A stretch of DNA of 64,000 bases from Dechloromonas agitata is5 (lineage in GTDB: Bacteria; Pseudomonadota; Gammaproteobacteria; Burkholderiales; Rhodocyclaceae). Positions 56,658 through 64,000 of the stretch are shown here, one piece after another. The number at the start of each line of letters is the position of its first letter. Within the stretch, counting starts at the first letter, position 1. The notes under the pieces were generated by a model. It was not told where the DNA came from and searched no databases. It saw nothing but the letters and a program-made list of their open reading frames with translations. The DNA lies in the NCBI RefSeq assembly GCF_000519045.1, contig NZ_KI912532.1, positions 3,091,867-3,155,866 on the forward strand, given 5' to 3'. Made by a program: the position numbers and the translations under genes.

Positions 56658-57929
56658 ATGAAGATTGAAACCCTTGCCGTCCATGGCGGCTACAGCCCGG
56701 ACCCGACCACCAAGGCCGTTGCCGTCCCCATCTACCAGACGACTTCCTACGCCTTCGACAGCACCCAGCACGGGGCCGACCTGTTCGACCTGAAGGTGCC
56801 GGGCAACATCTACACCCGCATCATGAACCCGACGCAAGACGTGCTGGAAAAGCGCGTCGCCGCGATGGAAGGGGGTATCGCCGCGCTGGCCGTGGCTTCC
56901 GGCATGGCAGCCATCACCGCTGCGATCCAGACCATTGCCGAGGCCGGCGACAACATCGTCACCTCCAGCACGCTGTACGGCGGCACCTACAACCTGTTCG
57001 CCCACACCCTGCCGCAGTACGGCATCGAAGTCCGCTTCGCCGACTACCGCGACCCGGACGCCTTCGAGAAGCTGATCGACGCCAAGACGAAGGCTGTCTT
57101 CTGCGAATCCGTCGGCAATCCGCTGGGCAACGTCACCGACTTCGAGAAGCTGGCCGAAATCGCCCACAAGCACGGTGTGCCGGTCATCGTCGACAACACC
57201 GTACCCTCCCCCTACCTGTGCCGTCCCTTCGAGCACGGCGCCGACATCGTCGTCCATGCGCTGACCAAGTACCTCGGCGGCCACGGCAACAGCCTGGGCG
57301 GCATCATCGTCGATAGCGGCAAGTTCCCGTGGGCCGAGCACAAGGCCAAGTTCAAGCGCCTCAACGAGCCGGACGTTTCCTACCACGGCGTCGTCTATAC
57401 CGAAGCCCTCGGCCCCGCCGCCTACATCGGCCGCGCCCGCGTCGTGCCGCTGCGCAACATGGGCGCTGCGATTTCGCCGTTCAACGCCTTCCTGATCCTG
57501 CAGGGCATCGAAACCCTGGCCCTGCGCATGGATCGCATCTGCACGAACTCGCTCAAGATTGCCCGCTTCCTGAAGGATCACCCGAAGTGCAGCTGGGTCA
57601 ATTACGCCGGCCTGGAAGACCACAAGGATTACCCGCTGGTCCAGAAGTACATGGGCGGCCGCGCATCCGGCATCCTGAACTTCGGCGTCAAGGGCGGTCG
57701 TGAAGGCGGCGGCAAGTTCCAGGACGCATTGAAGCTGGTCACCCGCCTGGTCAACATCGGCGACTGCAAGACCCTGGCCTGCCACCCGGCCTCGACTACG
57801 CACCGCCAGCTGTCGCCGGAAGAACTGGCCAAGGCCGGCGTGTCGGAAGACATGATCCGCCTGTCGGTCGGTATCGAGCATATCGACGACCTGATCGCCG
57901 ATCTCGATCAGGCGCTGAACGCCGCCTGA
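56658..57929 (+). CDS. metY: O-acetylhomoserine sulfhydrylase (MetY type)
   Basis: 423 residues. Cys/Met-metabolism PLP enzyme: [22 protein letters not shown] (substrate region), [33 protein letters not shown] with the PLP lysine K204, and [13 protein letters not shown]. The length and these motifs match O-acetylhomoserine aminocarboxypropyltransferase, which makes homocysteine from O-acetylhomoserine and sulfide. Transcribed alone, with a strong terminator behind it. Confidence 0.94.
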   Translation: MKIETLAVHGGYSPDPTTKAVAVPIYQTTSYAFDSTQHGADLFDLKVPGNIYTRIMNPTQDVLEKRVAAMEGGIAALAVASGMAAITAAIQTIAEAGDNIVTSSTLYGGTYNLFAHTLPQYGIEVRFADYRDPDAFEKLIDAKTKAVFCESVGNPLGNVTDFEKLAEIAHKHGVPVIVDNTVPSPYLCRPFEHGADIVVHALTKYLGGHGNSLGGIIVDSGKFPWAEHKAKFKRLNEPDVSYHGVVYTEALGPAAYIGRARVVPLRNMGAAISPFNAFLILQGIETLALRMDRICTNSLKIARFLKDHPKCSWVNYAGLEDHKDYPLVQKYMGGRASGILNFGVKGGREGGGKFQDALKLVTRLVNIGDCKTLACHPASTTHRQLSPEELAKAGVSEDMIRLSVGIEHIDDLIADLDQALNAA

Positions 57930-57950
57930 TCCCGGCGATAGCCACCCAGA

Positions 57951-57975
57951 AACCCGGCTGCGTGCCGGGTTTTTT
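57951..57975 (+). terminator. Rho-independent terminator of metY
   Basis: AACCCGGC-TGCGT-GCCGGGTT forms an 8-bp stem followed by TTTT, 21 bases after the metY stop. Confidence 0.92.
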
Positions 57976-58055
57976 GTGTCCGCTCGCCGCGCGGCTTCCC
58001 GCCCCGCCATGCCAGGGTGATAATCAGAGAACGCCACTTTCGACAGGAGGCTGCC

Positions 58056-58988
58056 ATGCTCACCCCGCTCCAGAAACAAACCGCCCAGGCCATCGTCAAC
58101 CTGTTCGAAACGAGCAGTGCCCGCGGCGATTACGGTGCTGTCACGGTCATCCCGGGCGACACCGGCCATCTCAGTTTCGGCCGGTCGCAGACCACCCTCG
58201 GCTCGGGCAATCTCCACGCGCTGCTCCAGCGCTATTGCGACAACGCCGGCGCCCGCTTCGGTCCGCGCCTCGCCCCCTGGCTGGAACGCGTCGAACAACG
58301 CGACACCACGCTCGACCACGAACTGCGCCTGCACAACCTGCTGCGTGCCACGGCCGACGACCCGGTCATGCGCGAGATGCAGGACCTGTTCTTCGACGAG
58401 GGCTACTGGCAGCCGGCCGCCCGCATCGCGGCCGGCATGGGCATTACGACCCCGCTCGGGCTGGCCGTGGTGTACGACAGCCTGATCCAGGGCTCCTGGA
58501 AAACCGTGCGCGACCTGACCATCGACCATGCCGGCCACCTGGCCGAATTCGGCGAGCGCGCCTGGATCGAAGCCTATATCGCCACCCGCCACGCCTGGCT
58601 GGCCGGCCATCGGCGCAGCGACCTGCAGGCAACGGCCTATCGCATGGAAGCCTTTCAGCGCCTGGCCGAGCAAGGCTACTGGGGACTGGAACTACCGCTC
58701 GTCGTGCGCGGTGCCGAGCTCTCAACCGCCACGCTGTACGCCACCCCACCCGGCTGTTACGACGGCCCGCAGCCCGGTACGCGCAGCATCGCCCTGCAAA
58801 CGCCGCTCGCCCGCGGCCTGGATGTCCGCCTGCTGCAACTGGCCCTCTCCGAGCAGGGCATCGCCATCAAGGCCGACGGCATTTTCGGGCGGACCAGCGC
58901 CAATCTGCTGCGCGATTACCAGGCCTCGGCCGGCCTGCCGGCAACCGGCGTCGCCGACCCCGCCTTGCTCGGCCGGCTGCTCGGCTAA
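58056..58988 (+). CDS. Chitosanase-like (GH46) enzyme with C-terminal peptidoglycan-binding domain
   Basis: 310 residues from the ATG at 58056 with AGGAGG five bases upstream. N-terminal about 230 residues resemble GH46 chitosanases: the general acid and base would be E18 (LFETSS) and D35 (PGDTGHLSFG). The last 70 residues form a PG_binding_1-type repeat (VRLLQLALSEQGIAIKADGIFGRTSANLLRDYQ). No signal peptide is seen, which is odd for a secreted hydrolase; it may use another route or act inside. Flanked by the metY terminator and by the motor-like cluster. Confidence 0.8.
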   Translation: MLTPLQKQTAQAIVNLFETSSARGDYGAVTVIPGDTGHLSFGRSQTTLGSGNLHALLQRYCDNAGARFGPRLAPWLERVEQRDTTLDHELRLHNLLRATADDPVMREMQDLFFDEGYWQPAARIAAGMGITTPLGLAVVYDSLIQGSWKTVRDLTIDHAGHLAEFGERAWIEAYIATRHAWLAGHRRSDLQATAYRMEAFQRLAEQGYWGLELPLVVRGAELSTATLYATPPGCYDGPQPGTRSIALQTPLARGLDVRLLQLALSEQGIAIKADGIFGRTSANLLRDYQASAGLPATGVADPALLGRLLG

Positions 58989-59126
58989 AACCCGTGGCGT
59001 CTGACGAGGGGGGCGACTTCAATCCTCCTTATCGCCCGCCGATAAATAGTTAGGATTTTCAATGTTCGCCGGGGCCAACTTGGTGTAGCCTTGCGGCCTC
59101 TTCGAACACCGACACAATCACGACGC

Positions 59127-59900
59127 ATGACGCGTGGTTTGCAGCGCACGACTTTCAATCGCTCCGGTCTGGTTCGTATCCTCTCCGAGACACTCCCGGA
59201 AGCCATCGATCCCCACTACGATTTTGGCCAACGACTCGGACAATGGCTGGACTTCACGGACGCACTCGACCTCTTCTCGGTACTCAATGCTAGCCAGGGA
59301 GCGGCGGCTGTCGTCCTCGAAAAACCGGCAACCGGCAGCGCCCTGACCGAGCAACTGGCCCGTACGCGCCGCAATCTGACCGACGCCATCCGCAACGATG
59401 GCGTATTTAGTGCTGCCGAACCCGCCAAGATTCGCTTTCCGACCCCGCTGCCCCAGGCGACGCCGGAGAACGCAGCCGATTTCTCGCCCTACCATCGCTT
59501 TTACCTCGCCCACCAGCGCGACATGAGCACCGCCATCGCCGCGCTGCGCGCCAATGCCCGCAAGGCGCTGGCTAAGCATTCCCCGGCCCACCGGCAACTG
59601 GCCGAACTCGACCTCGCCTTCGAAAAGTCCCTCGCAGCCCGCGAGCGCAATCTGCTGGCAACCATCCCGATGCTGCTCGCCATGCGCTTTGCCCAACGCT
59701 ACGCCGACCACCGCAGCAACCTGCCGGACGATCAACCGGACGATCCGGCCACCTGGGCGAGGCCCGGCAGCTGGCTGGAAGCCTTCTGCCACGACACCCA
59801 GGCCGTGCTGCTCGCCGAGCTCGACCTCCGCCTGAAGCCCGTCGCCGGCCTGATCGCCGCACTCGGCGAGGCCGAACCCCACACGATGACCGAACAATGA
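59127..59900 (+). CDS. DUF3348 protein, first gene of the motor-like cluster
   Basis: 257 residues from the ATG at 59127; earlier in-frame codons give a basic extension without ribosome site. Soluble, helical, with the DUF3348 pattern (SGLVRILSETLPEAIDPHYDFGQRLGQWLDFTDALDLFSVLN). The family is uncharacterised. Its stop overlaps the DUF802 gene start by four bases, so it is produced with the MotA-like protein and is probably a cytoplasmic partner of its tail (inference). Confidence 0.85.
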   Translation: MTRGLQRTTFNRSGLVRILSETLPEAIDPHYDFGQRLGQWLDFTDALDLFSVLNASQGAAAVVLEKPATGSALTEQLARTRRNLTDAIRNDGVFSAAEPAKIRFPTPLPQATPENAADFSPYHRFYLAHQRDMSTAIAALRANARKALAKHSPAHRQLAELDLAFEKSLAARERNLLATIPMLLAMRFAQRYADHRSNLPDDQPDDPATWARPGSWLEAFCHDTQAVLLAELDLRLKPVAGLIAALGEAEPHTMTEQ

Positions 59901-62380
59901 ACCGTAATTTCTCCCTCCTTGCCTTCCTCCTCGGCCTGTTTGCCGCACTCTGGGTCGCCATTGGCTACATCGGCGGCAGCACGCTGGCGCTGTCCGTCAC
60001 GCTGCTCATCGCCGTCGTCTATGTCATCGGTGGGATGGAAATGCAGCGTTTCCACACCAATACGCAGGGCCTCGCCCGGGCGCTGCACAGCATTCCGGAC
60101 GACCTCGGCCACCTCGGCGAATGGCTGCAGCAGGTGCCGGCGGCCTTGCAGAACAGCGTGCGCCTGCGCATCGAAGGCGAACGCGTCGCCCTGCCCGGCC
60201 CGGCCATCACGCCCTACCTGGTCGGCCTGCTGGTCCTGCTCGGCATGCTCGGCACCTTCCTCGGCATGGTCGTCACGCTGAACGGTGCCGTGCTGGCACT
60301 GGAAAGCACGACCGACCTGCAAACCATCCGCTCGGCACTGGCCGCGCCGGTCAAGGGCCTCGGCGTCGCCTTCGGCACCTCGGTGGCTGGCGTCGCTACA
60401 TCGGCCATGCTCGGCCTGATCTCGGCGCTGTGCCGGCGTGACCGCCTGCAAGTCGGCCAGCTGCTGGACAGCCGCATTGCCGGCGTGCTGCGCGATTTCT
60501 CGCTCGCCTATCAACGCCAGGAAACCTTCAAGGCCCTGCAGGCTCAATCGCAAGCCTTGCCCGATCTGGTCGGCAAGCTGGACGCGATGGTGAGCCAGAT
60601 GGCGGAGCAGAACCGCCAGCTCGGCGAGCGCCTGCTGGCCGGCCAGGAACGCTTCCACAGCGAGGCCAAGACGCTCTACACCGGCCTCGCCCAATCCGTC
60701 GACCAGTCGCTCAAGGCCAGCCTGAAGGACAGCGCCACCGTCGCCGCCGAAACCATCCAGCCGGTCGTCACCGCCACCATGACCGGCATCGCCAACGAAA
60801 CGCGCGGCCTGCACGACAAGCTGTTCGGCACCGTACAGGGCCAGCTGGAAGGCCTTACCGGCCAGTTCGCGCAGACCGTCGGCGCGGTCAGCGACACCTG
60901 GACGCAGGCGCTGGCCCGCCATGAACAGGCTACCGACACCCAGCGCCAGCAACTGCAAACGGCGCTCACCGCCTACGCCGACACGTTCGAGCAACGCGCC
61001 ACCGCCCTGCTCGCTTCGGTCGAAACAACCCAATCCCGGCTACAGGCCGATGCCGCCCGGCAGCAGGCGGCGCTGGCTGAATCTGGCGCCGCCAACCAGC
61101 AGCAACTGGCCGCCGCACTGGCCGGGCAGATCGACGGCGTCACCGCCCGCCTCGACGCGGCCGTGGCCCAGATGGCCGATACCTGGCAGGCCGCGCTGGC
61201 CCGCCACGCACAGCATGGCGATTCGCTCAACCAGCAACTCGGCGGCACCCTGGCCGCCTTTACCGAGACCTTTGGCACCCGCTCCCAAGCCCTGCTCGCC
61301 TCGGTCGAAACCACCCACGCTGCGCTCAAGGCCGAACTGGCCGCCAGCCATGCCGCCTTCGCGCAAACCACCCGGGAGCAGCAAGCGGCGCTGGCCGGGC
61401 AGGTGGCCAGCCAGCTCGACGGCATCGCCCAGCGTTTCGATGGTGCCGTGACCGCCGTGGCTGACACCTGGAATACCGCGCTCACCAAACACGAGCAGGC
61501 CAGCGACCGCCTGACCGAGGCCCTGGCCCAGACGCAGACCAGCCTGGCCGACACCTTCGCCCAGCGCACCGCCGCGCTGCTCGCCGATTTGCGCGCCACG
61601 CAGGCCGATTGGCAGCGCGACTGGGCGGCCGGCGAACAGGCCCGCCAGAACCAGTTCACCGACGCCCTGACCGCCATGGCCGGCAAGCTGGAAAGCCAGT
61701 GGCAGCAGCACGGCGACGCGGCGCTCGCCCAACAGCAGCAGATCACGCAGACCCTGGGCGACACCGCCCGCGACCTGGTGGCCGCCACCCAGCGCCAGTC
61801 GGAAACCACCATCGCCGAAGTCACCCGCCTGATGCAGACCGCCGCCGAAGCGCCCAAGGCCGCCGCCGAGGTCATCGGCCAGCTGCGCCAGGAACTGTCG
61901 GCCAGCATGGCGCGCGACAACAGCCTGCTCGAGGAACGCGCCCGCATCATGGAAACCCTGGGCGCGCTGCTCGATGCCATCAACCACGCCTCGACCGAGC
62001 AACGCAGCGCCATCGACGCGCTGGTGGCCTCGTCGTCCGACCTGCTCGAACGGGCCGGCAGCCAGTTCGCAGCCAAGGTGGAGAGCGAAGCCGGCAAGCT
62101 GGTCGAGATCGGTGCCGGCGTTGCCGGCGGCGCGCTGGAAGTCGCCAGCCTTGGCGAGGCCTTTGGCACGGCGGTCAAGCTCTTTGCCGATTCCAGCGAC
62201 AAGATGATGGCCACCCTGCAGCGCATCGAAGGCGCCTTGGCCAAGTCGCTGACCCGTAGCGACGAACAGCTCGCCTACTACGTCGCCCAGGCGCGCGAGA
62301 TCATCGATCTCAGCATCCTGTCGCAGAAGAAGATGGTCGATGACCTGCAGCGCGTCGCCGCCAACCAGGGCGAGGCCTGA
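59897..62380 (+). CDS. DUF802 protein: MotA/ExbB-like stator with long repeat-containing tail
   Basis: 827 residues. Two N-terminal helices (about 6-23, 30-45), then two helices of MotA/TolQ type: YLVGLLVLLGMLGTFLGMVV (about 110-130) and LGVAFGTSVAGVATSAMLGLISAL (about 155-178). The remaining 630 residues are Ala/Gln-rich coiled coil with three 95-residue repeats, each containing DTW..AL..H (Asp at 333, 428, 523) and TF..R..ALLASVE. Two Trp and some DUF802 segments follow. Paired with the MotB-like gene two bases downstream, it looks like the stator ring of an ion-driven motor with a long cytoplasmic tail, like ZorA. Confidence 0.88.
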   Translation: MNRNFSLLAFLLGLFAALWVAIGYIGGSTLALSVTLLIAVVYVIGGMEMQRFHTNTQGLARALHSIPDDLGHLGEWLQQVPAALQNSVRLRIEGERVALPGPAITPYLVGLLVLLGMLGTFLGMVVTLNGAVLALESTTDLQTIRSALAAPVKGLGVAFGTSVAGVATSAMLGLISALCRRDRLQVGQLLDSRIAGVLRDFSLAYQRQETFKALQAQSQALPDLVGKLDAMVSQMAEQNRQLGERLLAGQERFHSEAKTLYTGLAQSVDQSLKASLKDSATVAAETIQPVVTATMTGIANETRGLHDKLFGTVQGQLEGLTGQFAQTVGAVSDTWTQALARHEQATDTQRQQLQTALTAYADTFEQRATALLASVETTQSRLQADAARQQAALAESGAANQQQLAAALAGQIDGVTARLDAAVAQMADTWQAALARHAQHGDSLNQQLGGTLAAFTETFGTRSQALLASVETTHAALKAELAASHAAFAQTTREQQAALAGQVASQLDGIAQRFDGAVTAVADTWNTALTKHEQASDRLTEALAQTQTSLADTFAQRTAALLADLRATQADWQRDWAAGEQARQNQFTDALTAMAGKLESQWQQHGDAALAQQQQITQTLGDTARDLVAATQRQSETTIAEVTRLMQTAAEAPKAAAEVIGQLRQELSASMARDNSLLEERARIMETLGALLDAINHASTEQRSAIDALVASSSDLLERAGSQFAAKVESEAGKLVEIGAGVAGGALEVASLGEAFGTAVKLFADSSDKMMATLQRIEGALAKSLTRSDEQLAYYVAQAREIIDLSILSQKKMVDDLQRVAANQGEA

Positions 62381-62382
62381 GC

Positions 62383-63036
62383 ATGGAACACATCGACGCC
62401 AGCGTCGAACACAGCACGCCGATCTGGGCCGTCTTTGGCGACCTGATGTCCGGCCTGCTCGGCGCTTTCGTGCTGATCCTGGTCGGCGTGCTCGGCGTCC
62501 AGCTCGAACTGGTCACCAGCCTGGAAGCCGAAATCCAGAAACGCCAACAGGAAGAACAACGCCGCCTGGCGCTGGAGAAGGCGCTGGCCGGCCCGCTCGC
62601 CTCCGGCCGCGTCACGCTCAACAATGGCAAGATCGGCATCAGCGGCAATGTGCTGTTCGCGCTCAACTCCGACCAGTTGCAGCCGGAAGGCCGGCAGGTG
62701 CTCAAGGGCCTCGCCCAGCCCATTGCCGCCTACCTGTCGGTCGGCGAGCAGATGCTGATGGTCAGCGGCTTTACCGACGACATGCCGGTGCGCGGCAGCA
62801 ACAGCAAATTCAGCGACAACTGGGAACTCTCCGCCCAGCGCGCCCTGACGGTGACCCGCACGCTGATCGAGGAAGGCGTACCGGCCGACGCCATCTTCGC
62901 CGCCGCCTTCGGATCGCAACAACCGGTCGCCCCGAACAGCGACGCCGAAGGCCGCGCCCGCAACCGCCGAGTCGAAATGGCGCCGGTACCGAAATCCCGC
63001 CCGCCAGTGAAAGAGGGCAAGGAAGCCAATGGCTGA
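62383..63036 (+). CDS. MotB-like OmpA-domain protein
   Basis: 217 residues. One N-terminal helix with D20 in the MotB-like segment FGDLMSGLLGAFVLILVGV; the equivalent Asp binds the driving ion in MotB, ZorB and TolR/ExbD. A short coiled region (about 45-70) leads to a periplasmic OmpA domain (LMVSGFTDDMPV, NWELSAQRALTVTRTL, GRARNRRVEM) that binds peptidoglycan. It is the natural partner of the DUF802 protein, giving a cell-wall-anchored stator unit. Overlaps the DUF2894 gene by eight bases. Confidence 0.9.
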   Translation: MEHIDASVEHSTPIWAVFGDLMSGLLGAFVLILVGVLGVQLELVTSLEAEIQKRQQEEQRRLALEKALAGPLASGRVTLNNGKIGISGNVLFALNSDQLQPEGRQVLKGLAQPIAAYLSVGEQMLMVSGFTDDMPVRGSNSKFSDNWELSAQRALTVTRTLIEEGVPADAIFAAAFGSQQPVAPNSDAEGRARNRRVEMAPVPKSRPPVKEGKEANG

Positions 63037-63730
63037 CACGCCCGGCGCGGACGACCTCGGCGCCCGGCTGGACGCCCTGCGTGCCAGCGGCGCCGCCGAA
63101 CGCGACCCGGTGCGCTTGGCTCATCTCGAAGCCCTCGCCCGCCGCGCCGCCACCCAGCCGGCCGCCATTCGCCAGCCCCTGTGCGCCCGGCTGGACGCCC
63201 TGGCCGCCGAACTGGCTGACAGCCTGGCCGGCGAGGCAAGCCCCCCCCGTTCGGTCGACCAGGCGGCAAGCACCAGCCCGCTCGCCGATCTGCTCGCCTA
63301 CATCGGCCAGCAAGCGCAAGCCTCCGGCCATGCCGGGCAGCCCATCGATATCCTGCCGACAGTCGACCACGCCGCTCAGCCCAATACGAAAAAGGCGCCC
63401 GCTGCGCCCTCCACCCGCGCCCCGGAACTCAAGGCCATCGCCATCTTCCGCGACGATTGGTCCCGCCTGAGCACCGAACAACAACTCACCCAGACCCTCG
63501 CCCAGGCCCCGGAAAACGCCGGGCCGATGAACTCCCAGCACCTCGTTCTGCGCAGCCTGCAAGTCATGCGCGATATCGCCCCGGCCTATCTGCAGGGCTT
63601 CATGTCGTATGTCGACACCCTGATCTGGCTGGAGCAAGCCGACCCGACACGAGCGGCGGCAGGCCGATCCAGCGCGGGCGATAGCGAAAAAAAGCCGCGC
63701 GCGGCAAAACGCGGCACGGCAAAGCGCTAG
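63029..63730 (+). CDS. DUF2894 protein, last gene of the motor-like cluster
   Basis: 233 residues, soluble, with a variable Ala/Pro-rich N-terminal half and a conserved-looking C-terminal half (LKAIAIFRDDWSRLSTEQQLTQTL, GPMNSQHLVLRSLQVMRDIAPAYLQGFMSYVDTLIWLEQ). The basic end (KKPRAAKRGTAKR) could bind nucleic acid or membrane. The family is uncharacterised and travels with DUF3348, DUF802 and OmpA genes. Probably a cytoplasmic partner or effector of the motor. Confidence 0.85.
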   Translation: MADTPGADDLGARLDALRASGAAERDPVRLAHLEALARRAATQPAAIRQPLCARLDALAAELADSLAGEASPPRSVDQAASTSPLADLLAYIGQQAQASGHAGQPIDILPTVDHAAQPNTKKAPAAPSTRAPELKAIAIFRDDWSRLSTEQQLTQTLAQAPENAGPMNSQHLVLRSLQVMRDIAPAYLQGFMSYVDTLIWLEQADPTRAAAGRSSAGDSEKKPRAAKRGTAKR

Positions 63731-63901
63731 TTCAGCCGACGCGGCTGGATACGAACGGCCATCCGCAACCAAGCCTCGAAGCGGAGATGGCGGCGCGATG
63801 AACTGTTCCGCCAGCCGTTCGCCGGTTGCAGACCTGATGCCATCGGGGTTAGTTTGCGCCTATCTGGTTTATCGGCCGCCCCCCGCAACGAGATAATTCC
63901 A

Positions 63902-64000
63902 ATGGACATCCCGCGCATATTCAACATCACCGAGAGTGCCCACCGCATTCATAACCCGATCACCCCCGACAAACTGGCCTCTCTCGGGTCGGCGCTGCGT
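63902..64000 (+). CDS. Class I SAM-dependent methyltransferase, N-terminal part (partial)
   Basis: The frame starts with MDIPRIFNITESAHRIHNPI and runs off the window after 33 residues. This beginning is typical of a family of stand-alone class I methyltransferases; the SAM motif lies beyond the window. GAGAT lies nine bases upstream as a weak ribosome site. The 171-bp gap before it contains only short dyads (for example CAGCCG/CGGCTG at 63733-63747). Confidence 0.65.
   Translation, partial: MDIPRIFNITESAHRIHNPITPDKLASLGSALR

Noticed and set aside
55845-58673. 942-residue open frame on the minus strand
   Set aside because: It is the GC-rich shadow of mnmC, metY and the chitosanase-like gene, all strongly supported on the plus strand; its translation is low-complexity Gly/Ala/Arg with no domain.
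59127-63730. Zorya anti-phage system
   Set aside because: The membrane pair resembles ZorAB, but no ZorC, ZorD or ZorE-like gene (helicase or nuclease) is adjacent; the four-gene order belongs to a different conserved cluster.

Overview
The window reads as part of the chromosome of a high-GC betaproteobacterium, most likely of the Rhodocyclaceae/Azonexaceae type (Dechloromonas-like). This is inferred from gene content: CopK, CzcE, SHP/DHC cytochromes, RpfE-type protein next to recJ, a single LolC/E permease with LolD, the DUF3348-DUF802-OmpA-DUF2894 cluster and a PEP-CTERM protein. No rRNA, tRNA or CRISPR was recognised.

Left part (1-36.8 kb) is accessory DNA dominated by redox and metal-stress genes. 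It opens with the end of an ABC ATPase and a MacB-type permease. From 10.07 kb down to 1.7 kb nearly everything runs on the minus strand: an oxygen-binding SHP cytochrome, its diheme partner DHC, a PepSY protein, a ferric-reductase-like flavocytochrome, two small secreted proteins, then a tightly overlapped unit of FAD/2Fe-2S reductase, membrane cytochrome b, eight-heme cytochrome c, CDF metal exporter and a TerB-like protein. A divergent PepSY/PhoP-like/PhoQ-like operon (10.2-12.6 kb) probably regulates this block. Next come an ECF sigma/anti-sigma/CnrX-like sensor module with two matching GGAACATTT promoters (12.6-14.8 kb), CzcE-like and CopK proteins, and an HD-GYP phosphodiesterase. A complete ptxABCDE phosphite uptake and oxidation operon (17.5-21.9 kb) has a PhoB-box-like array in front of it. 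After an old yellow enzyme and an exported glutathione peroxidase lies a patch of small unusual genes (23.9-26.1 kb), including a His/Gly-rich FlgB-like protein without the FlgB C-terminus. A copper RND efflux cluster (cusCBA, cusF, DUF411 protein, two c-type cytochromes, two-component regulators; 26.1-36.4 kb) has two CopR-type palindromes.

At about 36.78 kb comEC loses its 3' end. This is probably the right edge of the accessory island, because everything to the right looks like core genome: DUF2062 protein, chemotaxis receptor, lolC/lolD, RpfE-type protein, recJ, PEP-CTERM protein, prfB with its programmed frameshift, a three-receiver hybrid kinase, lysS, mnmC, metY and a chitosanase-like enzyme.

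The right end (59.1-63.7 kb) holds a four-gene cluster that I consider the best candidate for an undescribed machine. A MotA/ExbB-like protein with a long repeat-containing coiled-coil tail (DUF802) and a MotB-like OmpA protein with the ion-binding Asp sit between two uncharacterised proteins (DUF3348, DUF2894). The design resembles the ZorAB motor of Zorya defence but lacks the Zorya effectors. A methyltransferase start closes the window. A roughly 70-bp dispersed repeat occurs four times in the intergenic regions, in both the accessory and the core parts.
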